A DNA stretch of 7,518 nt, from contig VGSD01000137.1 in NCBI GenBank assembly GCA_016875155.1, positions 1-7,518 of the forward strand. Direction: 5' to 3'. Made by a program: the position numbers and the translations under genes. Source of the stretch: Deltaproteobacteria bacterium. GTDB taxonomy: Bacteria > Desulfobacterota > BSN033 > UBA1163. The notes beneath the pieces were generated by a model. That model saw only the letters and a list, made by a program, of their open reading frames with translations, was not told the origin of the DNA and did not search any database. The stretch's first letter is position 1. Each line of letters starts with the position of its first letter. Positions 1-5,920 of the stretch are shown here, one piece after another.

Positions 1-2
1 CC

Positions 3-524
3 AATGACAAAATCATTATCGGGCCGGGAACGATCGTTGAGCCGGGTGCGTTTATTAAGGGACCGGTCATCATTGGGAGTCAGTGTGAGATTCGACAGGG
101 AGCTTATATCCGGGGGGATTGCATCGTAGGGGATAAATGTGTGGTCGGGCATACGACTGAGATGAAAGGTTCTATCCTGTTGAATGGAGCAAAGGCAGCC
201 CATTTTGCCTATGTGGGTGATAGCATCTTAGGGAAAGATGTGAATCTTGGTGCAGGAACAAAACTTGCCAACCTGAAGATGATTCCCGGATCGATTACCG
301 TTACCGTGGACAAGAAGCGGTACGATACGGGACGGCGGAAGCTGGGAGCGATCCTGGGTGACCGGACAGAAACTGGGTGTAACTCAGTTACTTCTCCCGG
401 CACCGTGATGGGCCCGGGTTCTATTGTTTATTCCGGTGTTGCGGTACCCGGGGGATACTATCCAGGTCGAACCGTTGTCGCGCCCTCTCAGGGTTCTCTT
501 CGCATCGTCAGTGCGAAGCGGTAA
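3..524 (+). CDS. GlmU-like left-handed beta-helix transferase, C-terminal part (5' end outside window)
   Basis: The reading frame is open from the window edge to a TAA stop, so only the last 173 residues are seen. The visible part carries irregular hexapeptide repeats (IIGPGTIVEPGAFIKGPVII, then VGDSILG and VNLGAGT). These form the left-handed parallel beta helix of acyltransferases and sugar nucleotidyltransferases. The stretch GHTTEMKGSILLNGAKAAHF followed by YVGDSILGKDVNLGAGT is typical of the GlmU-like C-terminal domain, which in GlmU acetylates glucosamine-1-phosphate on the way to UDP-GlcNAc. No nucleotidyltransferase domain is visible because the gene is cut, so whether this is bifunctional GlmU, a sugar-1-phosphate nucleotidyltransferase or a stand-alone beta-helix protein cannot be told. 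The first ATG inside the frame (141) lies within the repeat domain and is not the start. The gene converges on the minus-strand zinc-ribbon gene with only 20 bases between stops, and no clear terminator is seen there. Confidence 0.85.
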   Translation, partial: NDKIIIGPGTIVEPGAFIKGPVIIGSQCEIRQGAYIRGDCIVGDKCVVGHTTEMKGSILLNGAKAAHFAYVGDSILGKDVNLGAGTKLANLKMIPGSITVTVDKKRYDTGRRKLGAILGDRTETGCNSVTSPGTVMGPGSIVYSGVAVPGGYYPGRTVVAPSQGSLRIVSAKR

Positions 525-544
525 ATCATATTCCTGGTCGTTTC

Positions 545-721
545 CTATTTTCCATCTTTTAATTTTTGGGTCTCTTTCTGGACGTCCTGCCACATGTGGC
601 CGTGCAGGATCAGGGTGAGCTTGCAGCAGGGACAGGTGAGGATTGCTCCCTCAAATAATTCCTCCAGGGGATAATCTTTTTTTCGACCACAGATCGGACA
701 GGAGAAGGGTAGCGTTTTCAT
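545..721 (-). CDS. small zinc-ribbon protein, 58 aa, translationally coupled to the radical SAM gene
   Basis: A short frame begins MKTLPFSCPICGRKKDYPLE and ends in a TAG stop. It has two cysteine pairs, C8-x2-C11 (CPIC) and C30-P-C32-C33 (CPCC), about 19 residues apart. This is the layout of a small zinc ribbon, followed by a histidine/tryptophan stretch (HGHMW) and a lysine-rich tail. Its ATG overlaps the TGA stop of the upstream radical SAM gene (ATGA, 718-721). There is no separate ribosome binding site, which points to translational coupling and co-expression. The coding signal rests on the paired cysteines, the ATGA junction and the full use of the gap up to the convergent stop. The function is unknown. 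It could be a metal-binding partner or a small regulator of the radical SAM enzyme, or simply a co-transcribed protein. No member of a named family was recognised. Confidence 0.75.
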   Translation of the reverse strand: MKTLPFSCPICGRKKDYPLEELFEGAILTCPCCKLTLILHGHMWQDVQKETQKLKDGK

Positions 722-1878
722 GCCCAGATGCCGGGAATGGGCTTCCCGCAGAATTTACACTTTCCAGCCTTGAGGTTGATCTCTCCGACCATATACCCTG
801 TTCGCTGAATGATCCTCTTTTTGCACTTTGGGCAGAAAGTGTTTTCAGCCTCATTTCCTGGAATATTCCCGATATAAACATACTCTAACCCTGCAGATAG
901 AGCCACCGCTCGGGCCTTCTCAAGGGTTGAGGGTGGTGTTGGAGGCAGGGTTCTGAGTTTATATAATGGGTAGAACCTTGAAAAATGGATCGGAGTATCT
1001 GGCCCAAGTTCTTTCTTGATCCAGAGACACATCTCTCGGACCATGGACATCTCATCATTCTTCGTGGGAATCATCAGGTTCGTAATCTCCAGATGGACTT
1101 TTTCTTCTTTCAGAATCTTCAAAGTCTCCAGAACCGGATTAAGCTCTCCACTGCATAGTTCACGGTAGAACGATTCTGAAAAACCCTTTAAATCGATATT
1201 GGCGGCATCGAGCACCTTACATAGGTTTCGGAGCGGGGCAGAATTGATGAACCCATTGGAATGAGTCACATTGAGGAGCCCTGCCTTTTTGGTGAGCTGA
1301 GCAATATCTGACATATACTCGTAGAAGATGGTGGGCTCGACATAGGTGTAGGCAATCGAATGGGCGCCCATCTCTTGAGCCTTCTTAACGATCGTTTCCG
1401 GTGGGACATCATAACTGAATACATCCTCAGGGGAGGCCTGGGAGATCTCCCAGTTCTGACAGAACTTGCATTGTAAATTGCATCCTGCTGTGGCGAGAGA
1501 AAATGAGATCGTGCCAGGCAGAAGGTGGAAGAAGGGTTTCTTCTCAATCGGATCCGGATGGATGGCACAAGGATTTCCGTAAACCAAGCTGTAATATTTT
1601 CCGTTCCGGTTCTCCCTTACCCTGCAAAGGCCTCTCTTTCCTCTTGAGACACGGCACTGATGGGGGCATAGTTCACACCGAATCTCTCCTCCTTCAAGGG
1701 GGACAAAATAGGGAGAAAGTTTTGTCTTAATGAGCCCCTTCTTCATCCCCTGCGCTTGGGTGGGCTGAGGAGGGCTGAGAAGAGAGGAAGCGGTAAGGAG
1801 ACAGAGGCTCTTGCCACAGAGCTTCAATGCCTCCCGCCTCGTCATTTGGATATGAGAATCTGTTTTTCCCATCACCAT
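718..1878 (-). CDS. amrS: AmrS-type radical SAM enzyme (AmmeMemoRadiSam family) with Tat-like leader
   Basis: The 386-residue protein has the radical SAM cluster CNLQCKFC at C133, C137 and C140, which binds the 4Fe-4S cluster that cleaves S-adenosylmethionine. An N-terminal four-cysteine motif (C68, C71, C75, C85; CELCPHQC...GLC) precedes it. The end carries a second cysteine set (C349, C352, C374, C377) within NTFCPKCKKRIIQRTGYMVG and CKFCGKPIPGIW, which is diagnostic of the AmmeMemoRadiSam radical SAM family. The substrate of this family is not firmly established as far as I know. The N-terminus has a twin-arginine motif (TRREALK, R14-R15), a hydrophobic stretch (about 21-35) and then polar residues, suggesting Tat export or membrane attachment. 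The usual Memo and AMMECR1 partner genes are not in this window. The start chosen is the ATG at 1878, two bases after the predicted transcription start; ATG at 1872 or 1845 (just before TRRE) are alternatives. No Shine-Dalgarno precedes any of them. Confidence 0.9.
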   Translation of the reverse strand: MVMGKTDSHIQMTRREALKLCGKSLCLLTASSLLSPPQPTQAQGMKKGLIKTKLSPYFVPLEGGEIRCELCPHQCRVSRGKRGLCRVRENRNGKYYSLVYGNPCAIHPDPIEKKPFFHLLPGTISFSLATAGCNLQCKFCQNWEISQASPEDVFSYDVPPETIVKKAQEMGAHSIAYTYVEPTIFYEYMSDIAQLTKKAGLLNVTHSNGFINSAPLRNLCKVLDAANIDLKGFSESFYRELCSGELNPVLETLKILKEEKVHLEITNLMIPTKNDEMSMVREMCLWIKKELGPDTPIHFSRFYPLYKLRTLPPTPPSTLEKARAVALSAGLEYVYIGNIPGNEAENTFCPKCKKRIIQRTGYMVGEINLKAGKCKFCGKPIPGIWA

Positions 1879-1886
1879 TATTTCAA

Positions 1887-1914
1887 ATTATAGCCGAACC
1901 AATCTTTCCGTCAA
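1887..1914 (-). promoter_or_regulatory. sigma-70-type promoter of the amrS-like gene
   Basis: Read on the minus strand, TTGACG (1914-1909) is followed by a 16-base spacer and a perfect TATAAT (1892-1887). This matches the -35/-10 consensus in 11 of 12 positions. The expected transcription start, seven bases after the -10 box, is near 1880. The first ATG is at 1878, so the mRNA would have a leader of about two bases. Confidence 0.65.
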
Positions 1915-1947
1915 CCTTTTTGGATATTTTATTAAAAACGCAACTTA

Positions 1948-1969
1948 AAACCCCGTCCTGTGGACGAAG
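1948..1969. repeat. degenerate copy of a C/G-rich hairpin repeat
   Basis: The arms CGTCC (1954-1958) and GGACG (1962-1966) flank the loop TGT. The surrounding word AAACCCCGTCCTGTGGACG resembles the stronger hairpin at 2114-2140 (AAAGCCCCGCCTTGTGGGCG). The likeness in loop and flanks suggests two diverged copies of one small palindromic repeat at the two sides of this intergenic region. Confidence 0.4.
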
Positions 1970-2004
1970 ATGAAAGCTGCATCTGTTGAAAGCAGAAAGA
2001 AAAA

Positions 2005-2089
2005 ACCAGATGCTGAAACAAGTTCAGCATGACAATTCGGTTTCATTCTGATTCTTTTGTTATCCCGAACTTGTTTTGGGATCTCGGGT
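2005..2089. repeat. MITE-like inverted pair of hairpins
   Basis: Hairpin one is ATGCTGAA (2010-2017), loop ACAAG, TTCAGCAT (2023-2030), a perfect 8-bp stem. Hairpin two is ATCCCGAA (2062-2069), loop CTTGT, TTTGGGAT (2075-2082), 8 bp with one G-T pair. The second is the first in opposite orientation: its loop is the exact complement, and TGACAA after hairpin one mirrors TTGTTA before hairpin two. The whole stretch is thus an imperfect inverted repeat with arms of about 27 bases around an AT-rich centre. Short intergenic elements of this look are common in related environmental genomes. No coding potential is seen. Confidence 0.6.
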
Positions 2090-2113
2090 TATGGTTAAGA
2101 GAATGTAGGGTTT

Positions 2114-2140
2114 AAAGCCCCGCCTTGTGGGCGGGGTTCT
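2114..2140. repeat. GC-rich hairpin, possible REP-like element or terminator
   Basis: CCCCGCC (2118-2124) and GGCGGGG (2130-2136) pair perfectly around the loop TTGTG, extended by A-T and G-T pairs to nine base pairs. A-rich sequence precedes it and TTCTTT follows, so it could end transcription weakly, chiefly on the + strand. A GTAG tetranucleotide lies about nine bases upstream (2105-2108), as seen in many REP elements. It sits just before the promoter of the right-hand radical SAM gene and may insulate it from upstream transcription. Confidence 0.5.
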
Positions 2141-2148
2141 TTACCCTC

Positions 2149-2177
2149 TTCACAACTCCATTTCGATGGAGTATAAT
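2149..2177 (+). promoter_or_regulatory. sigma-70-type promoter of the PflX-like radical SAM gene
   Basis: TTCACA (2149-2154) is followed by exactly 17 bases and a perfect TATAAT (2172-2177), 11 of 12 consensus positions. The predicted transcription start is near 2184 and the chosen ATG is at 2187, giving a leader of about three bases. This supports the start at MTLTRRDF over the longer frames that begin upstream of, or inside, the promoter. Confidence 0.65.
2155..2172. promoter_or_regulatory. palindromic operator candidate in the promoter spacer
   Basis: ACTCCAT-TTCG-ATGGAGT is a perfect 7-bp inverted repeat with a four-base centre. It fills the whole spacer between the -35 and -10 boxes and touches the first T of the -10. 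A dimeric regulator bound here would directly control RNA polymerase. No matching palindrome is seen in the divergent promoter, and no regulator gene is in the window. It lies upstream of the predicted transcription start, so an RNA hairpin role is less likely. Confidence 0.5.
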
Positions 2178-2186
2178 GACACCCGT

Positions 2187-3236
2187 ATGACATTAACACG
2201 CAGAGATTTCATTAAGGGTTCGGTTTTATTAGGCAGCTCACTTCTATTTTCCTCTGCTCTTTTGGCCAAGCAGAAGGAGGAGAGCTGGGTTCCTGCCTAT
2301 GAAAAACTGGAGAGGGAAGGGAAGCTGGTTCAGAGAATCAAACAGGCATACGCCCTCTTTGAGAAATGCCAGCTCTGCCCCAGGATGTGCGGTGTGAACA
2401 GACAGAAGGATGAGAAGGGGTTTTGCCGGGCTCCCTTAAAACCCGTAGTTTTTAGCCACAATCCTCATTTTGGCGAAGAGATGTCCGTGGTCGGTCAGAA
2501 CGGCTCCGGAACGATCTTCTTCTCCAACTGCAATCTCCGGTGTATCTTCTGCCAGAACTGGCCGATTGCGCATGAGGGAAGGGGCAAAGAGATTCGGGAT
2601 GAGGAGTTGGCGGACATCATGCTCCATCTCCAGAAGATTGGGTGCCATAATGTCAATCTCGTCACTCCGACTCATGTCATGCCCAACATTCTTAATGCGA
2701 CAAGAATTGCCTTGAAAAAGGGTCTCCGGATTCCTCTATTTTATAATACCAGCGGATATGAACGCGTGGAGATATTGAAGATTTTAGATGGCATCGTGGA
2801 TATCTACAAGCCGGATATCAAATATATGGATTCGGATAAAGCAGAGAAGTATTCGGCGGGCGCTTCGGATTATCCCGAGGTGGTTAAGAAGGCAGTTATT
2901 GAGATGAACAGGCAGGTTGGAGTTCATCGGATGGACCGGCAGGGGGTTGCGCTTCGTGGGGTGATGATCCGGCATCTGGTCATGCCCAACCGGGTGGCGG
3001 GGACAGAGAAATTGGTCAAATGGATGGCAGAAAATCTTCCTAAGAATACATATATCAATATCATGGCCCAGTACCGTGTTGAATATAAGGCATACGAGCA
3101 TCCTGAGATTGGACGGGCAATCACGGTGGAGGAATTCATGGAGGCGATTGACTGGGCTAGGAAATACGGTTTAATCAACCTTGATCCCCAATCAAAGGCA
3201 CTCTGGAATTTTTACAACCAGCGCCGCCCCGGGTGA
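2187..3236 (+). CDS. PflX-like radical SAM protein with Tat signal
   Basis: From the chosen ATG the protein has 349 residues. It starts MTLTRRDFIKGSVLLGSSLL, a close match to the Tat consensus (S/T-R-R-x-F-x-K) followed by a hydrophobic core. A four-cysteine motif follows (C61, C64, C68, C80; CQLCPRMC...GFC), and then the radical SAM cluster CNLRCIFCQNW (C115, C119, C122). The layout and the downstream VNLVTPTHVMPNIL and YNTSGYE stretches fit the COG1313/PflX group, relatives of pyruvate-formate-lyase activating enzymes whose substrate is unknown. The N-terminal cysteine motif has the same form as in the divergent AmrS-type protein, but this protein lacks the C-terminal CxxC pairs. Upstream frame extensions to 2127 (GTG) or 2166 (ATG) would begin inside a hairpin or the promoter spacer and were not used. 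No glycyl-radical enzyme gene is nearby. Family assignment is good; function and true location are inferred. Confidence 0.88.
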   Translation: MTLTRRDFIKGSVLLGSSLLFSSALLAKQKEESWVPAYEKLEREGKLVQRIKQAYALFEKCQLCPRMCGVNRQKDEKGFCRAPLKPVVFSHNPHFGEEMSVVGQNGSGTIFFSNCNLRCIFCQNWPIAHEGRGKEIRDEELADIMLHLQKIGCHNVNLVTPTHVMPNILNATRIALKKGLRIPLFYNTSGYERVEILKILDGIVDIYKPDIKYMDSDKAEKYSAGASDYPEVVKKAVIEMNRQVGVHRMDRQGVALRGVMIRHLVMPNRVAGTEKLVKWMAENLPKNTYINIMAQYRVEYKAYEHPEIGRAITVEEFMEAIDWARKYGLINLDPQSKALWNFYNQRRPG

Positions 3237-3256
3237 ACCCTGTAATGTGTAACGCT

Positions 3257-3280
3257 TTAGTTCTTTGAAAAAAGAACTAA
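3257..3280. repeat. perfect 10-bp stem-loop after the PflX-like gene
   Basis: TTAGTTCTTT (3257-3266) pairs perfectly with AAAGAACTAA (3271-3280) around a GAAA loop, 20 bases after the stop of the radical SAM gene. The stem is AT-rich and is followed by TCCCCC rather than a T run. It is therefore not a standard intrinsic terminator, though it may protect the 3' end of the message or act as a weak terminator. Confidence 0.5.
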
Positions 3281-3385
3281 TCCCCCTTCATCCCACTTTA
3301 GTCTATGACCCCAATCGGTCTTTGACTTGGAGGGCAAAAGGGGGAAATGCTTCTCCTCCCTTTGGCAAAGGGTGGGGAGGGATTT
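3279..3385. repeat. MITE-like C/G-skewed imperfect inverted repeat
   Basis: The left arm AATCCCCCTTCATCCCACTT (from 3279) and the right arm AAAGGGTGGGGAGGGATTT (3367-3385) are imperfect reverse complements. A small internal palindrome CCCTTT-GGC-AAAGGG lies at 3358-3372. One strand is strongly C-rich at the left and G-rich at the right. Elements of the AATCCCCC...GGGGGATTT form are frequent intergenic repeats in many environmental bacterial genomes. It fills most of the gap between the PflX-like gene and the flavoprotein operon. No convincing promoter was seen between 3385 and the flavoprotein start. Confidence 0.5.
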
Positions 3386-3430
3386 AAATAAGTTTATTTC
3401 AAACCGCTGAATTGATGTGGAGGTTTTAAA

Positions 3431-5098
3431 ATGGGAAAAAGGCTTCTGGTGATTGGAGGGGTGGCTGCGGGGCCCAAGGCAGCTGCCAAGGCAAAGAGAT
3501 GCGATCCTCAGATGGAGATCGTCATCTACCAAGGGGAAGAGGAGATCTCCTATGCGGGTTGTGGACTTCCCTACTTTATCAGCGGGGTGATCAAGAACAG
3601 AGATCTTTTAATCTCACGGACACCTGGCAAGTTTGCTCTGGATGGAATAAAGGTCTTAAGGGTCCGTCGAATCGAGGAGATGAACATCGATGAAAAGACA
3701 ATTTCAGGGAAGAACCTTGAATCGGGAGAATCGTTTGAAGATCATTTTGATCGGTTGGTTCTTGCCACAGGGGCTGAGCCGATCCGGCCCAAGATAGAAG
3801 GCATCGATCTAAAAAATGTCTTTTATCTTCGTTCGATCTTTGATGCTGATGCGATCCTACAGGCGATACAGTCAGAAAAGATTACAGATGTCGTGATTGC
3901 CGGCGGGGGCTATATCGGACTGGAGATGGCCGAATCCCTCGTCCGTTCAAACAAAAGAGTGACGATCGTCGAACTGGCACCACAAATCCTGACGCTCTTT
4001 GATGATGATTTTGCTAGCCTACTCCGTCGGTATCTAGAGACCAAAGGGGTGCAGATCTTCACCTCGGAGGGCATTCAGTCCCTGATAGGAAAAGAAGGAA
4101 AGGTGACAAAAGTCCAGACAGCAGGCCGCGAGATTGAAGCACATGCGGTTTTAATGAGCCTTGGAGTACGACCCCGGGTTGATCTGGCAAGAAGGGCTGG
4201 GTTAAAAATCGGTGAGACTGGAGCCATCTGGGTAAATGAGAGAATGGAGACCAGCGTTGAGGGAATCTATGCAGCAGGGGATTGCGCTGAGACAACCCAT
4301 TTGATTACCGGGAAGAAGGCATGGGTTCCTCTTGGCTCTACAGCGAATAAACAGGGTAGGGTGGCTGGAGTAAATCTTTGCGGTGGCCATGCGGTCTTTC
4401 CAGGAGTGATGGGGACAGCCATCTTTAAGGTTTTTGATTTCAATGTGGCAAAGACAGGGCTAAGTATGAGGGAGGCGGAAAAAGAAGGGTTCCATCCCAT
4501 TCAAGCGATTGTCAGGGGATATGATCGAGCCCATTATTACCCTGGAGGGAAGGAATCCACCCTGAAGGTGATTGCTGATCAAAAGACCGGTAGAGTTCTT
4601 GGAGGTCAAGCCATCGGCGAGGGTCCTTCGGATAAATTAATCGACATCTTAGCTATGGCCCTTCACGGAAAGATGACCGCTCAGGACTTGGCCAATGTGG
4701 ATTTGGCTTATGCACCCCCTTACAGTCCCGCTCTTTCTCCTGTGATTGTAGCGGCTAATGTTTTGACGAACAAACTGGAGGGAAAAGTAAAAGGGATTCA
4801 GCTGGCGCAGACGAAGGAAAAACTTTTGACTTCAGGAGATATTTTTCAAGTGCTGGACGTCAGAGAGGAAGATGAAGTCGCAAGAAAACGGATTCCCGGA
4901 TCCGCTTGGATTCCCTTAGGGAAGTTGGAAAAACGCATGGGAGAACTCGATAAAAAGAAAGAGATTGCTGTTCACTGTGAATCAGGCCTTCGTTCCTATA
5001 AGGCTTGCCTCAAGCTCCAGCAGGAAGGTTTTGAGAATGTGAAAAATGTCGATGGAGGCATGCTCTGCTGGTGTGATAGTCCGGAGAAAACAGGATGA
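3431..5098 (+). CDS. CoA-disulfide reductase / NADH oxidase-like flavoprotein with C-terminal rhodanese domain
   Basis: The 555-residue protein begins with an FAD-binding fold (VIGGVAAG, residues 7-14). The redox cysteine is in the family motif SYAGCGLPY (C44), and the NAD(P)H-binding fold is at VVIAGGGYIGLEMAE (154-168). The second FAD motif is YAAGDCAE (280-287), then a dimerisation domain (about 325-440) with the conserved APPYSP. A rhodanese domain follows (about 463-550) with active-site loop HCESGLRS (C516). This is the CoADR-Rhd architecture, in which the flavoprotein reduces CoA disulfide or persulfide with NAD(P)H and the rhodanese domain carries sulfane sulfur. A role in polysulfide, persulfide or sulfur reduction in the cytoplasm is likely but inferred. 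The start has a strong ribosome binding site (GGAGG, 3419-3423) seven bases upstream. Its stop overlaps the next ATG, so it heads an operon. Length and key residues look complete. Confidence 0.92.
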   Translation: MGKRLLVIGGVAAGPKAAAKAKRCDPQMEIVIYQGEEEISYAGCGLPYFISGVIKNRDLLISRTPGKFALDGIKVLRVRRIEEMNIDEKTISGKNLESGESFEDHFDRLVLATGAEPIRPKIEGIDLKNVFYLRSIFDADAILQAIQSEKITDVVIAGGGYIGLEMAESLVRSNKRVTIVELAPQILTLFDDDFASLLRRYLETKGVQIFTSEGIQSLIGKEGKVTKVQTAGREIEAHAVLMSLGVRPRVDLARRAGLKIGETGAIWVNERMETSVEGIYAAGDCAETTHLITGKKAWVPLGSTANKQGRVAGVNLCGGHAVFPGVMGTAIFKVFDFNVAKTGLSMREAEKEGFHPIQAIVRGYDRAHYYPGGKESTLKVIADQKTGRVLGGQAIGEGPSDKLIDILAMALHGKMTAQDLANVDLAYAPPYSPALSPVIVAANVLTNKLEGKVKGIQLAQTKEKLLTSGDIFQVLDVREEDEVARKRIPGSAWIPLGKLEKRMGELDKKKEIAVHCESGLRSYKACLKLQQEGFENVKNVDGGMLCWCDSPEKTG

Positions 5099-5529
5099 AC
5101 TCCAGTCGGCCCGAATATGTTTTTATCGTAATAATTGGGTTTTTGGCCGTTCTGTTCTTTTTAATTGGCCGAATCAGTGGTTGGTCGACCCTTGCCAATT
5201 TCTACCGATTCTCTGGAGGATTTATTGGTCAGCAATGGCGATTTCAGAGCGCTCAGCTAAGGTGGTATATAGGCTATAACAACTGTCTGACCATCGGGGC
5301 CAATGAATCCGGCCTCTTTCTCTCTGTTTTTTTCTTATTGCGTATTGGGCATCCCTCGCTCTTTATCCCCTGGGGAGATGTCAACGTCACCATGAAGAAA
5401 GGAACTTGGGGGAAGTATGCGGAGTTGCGATTCAGACAGGCCCCAGCGATCCCTTTCCGGATGAGCGGGAAACTAAGCGAGAAGATAGCCGGAGTGGCTG
5501 GCCGTATGTGGCCGGGCGAGTCCCGCTGA
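5095..5529 (+). CDS. uncharacterised membrane-anchored protein, 144 aa
   Basis: The start ATG overlaps the flavoprotein stop (ATGA, 5095-5098) and has GGAG at 5083-5086, eight bases upstream. The protein has one clear N-terminal transmembrane segment (about residues 8-25, YVFIVIIGFLAVLFFLIG). A soluble part follows with WSTLANFYR (30-38), a second hydrophobic stretch (GLFLSVFFLLRIGHPSLFIPW, about 73-93) and a basic C-terminus. The RIGHPSLFIPWGDV segment looks like a pattern I associate with small hypothetical proteins in which a beta strand carries HPP-x-L-x-I-P-W, perhaps a PH-like fold, but I do not recognise a named family. Tight coupling to the CoADR-rhodanese gene suggests it works with it or is at least made with it. 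A function cannot be given. Confidence 0.8.
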   Translation: MNSSRPEYVFIVIIGFLAVLFFLIGRISGWSTLANFYRFSGGFIGQQWRFQSAQLRWYIGYNNCLTIGANESGLFLSVFFLLRIGHPSLFIPWGDVNVTMKKGTWGKYAELRFRQAPAIPFRMSGKLSEKIAGVAGRMWPGESR

Positions 5530-5543
5530 GAAAGGATTGTGTT

Positions 5544-5909
5544 GTGATCCTTTTCCCTGTGAGTGAAGAGAAGAATAAGGACCTTCAGAAAAGGATGGAG
5601 GTTCTTGGTGTTCATGAAAGTGATATTGAGGAGAGGTTCATCCGGTCGTCGGGAAGGGGAGGGCAGAAGGTCAATAAGACATCCTCCTGCGTCTATCTCA
5701 AGCATCTTCCCACAGGGATCGAAGTGAAATGGATGACCGAAAGGAGCCAGGGCCTCAATCGTTTTTTTGCAAGACGGGAACTGGTAACTCGAATGGAGAG
5801 GTTTGCGGGCAAGTTAACACATGAGGAACTAAAAGCCAGAAAGGCAAGGCGGCAGAAGTCAAAGAGACAGAAGAGAGCAAAGCAGAAATATCACAGAGTG
5901 GAACTGTGA
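5544..5909 (+). CDS. release-factor-like GGQ protein (RF-1 domain, ArfB-like), 121 aa
   Basis: The protein carries the peptidyl-tRNA hydrolysis loop SSGRGGQKVNKTSSCV (GGQ at residues 39-41) and the following strand LPTGIEVKW, typical of the class I release factor catalytic domain. It lacks the codon-recognition domains of RF1/RF2. The last 30 residues are strongly basic (ARKARRQKSKRQKRAKQK), as in ArfB/YaeJ, whose tail enters the empty mRNA channel of stalled ribosomes. Ribosome rescue is therefore the likely role. The start chosen is GTG at 5544, giving MILFPVSEEK, because AAAGGA (5531-5536) lies seven bases upstream and the frame then begins just after the preceding gene. A longer frame from ATG 5406 would overlap that gene by 124 bases and adds unrelated sequence. 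GTG at 5559 is a weaker alternative. Fourteen bases separate it from the membrane protein gene. Confidence 0.88.
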   Translation: MILFPVSEEKNKDLQKRMEVLGVHESDIEERFIRSSGRGGQKVNKTSSCVYLKHLPTGIEVKWMTERSQGLNRFFARRELVTRMERFAGKLTHEELKARKARRQKSKRQKRAKQKYHRVEL

Positions 5910-5920
5910 CCATCTAACCT

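Noticed and set aside
384..593. Minus-strand frame over the GlmU-like gene end
   Set aside because: Antisense to a well-supported coding region, and its sequence resembles no known protein.
1901..1909. AATCTTTCC in the amrS promoter spacer, shared with the repeats near 6497 and 6604
   Set aside because: Nine bases in an AT-rich context is compatible with chance and there is no palindrome.
2127..2186. Upstream extension of the PflX-like frame (GTG 2127 or ATG 2166)
   Set aside because: These starts fall in a GC-rich hairpin and in the promoter spacer palindrome, lack a ribosome binding site and would place 7-20 extra residues before a good Tat start.
5406..5543. Longer release-factor-like frame from ATG 5406
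   Set aside because: It overlaps the membrane protein gene by 124 bases, adds residues unlike the family, and a better GTG start with AAAGGA upstream exists at 5544.
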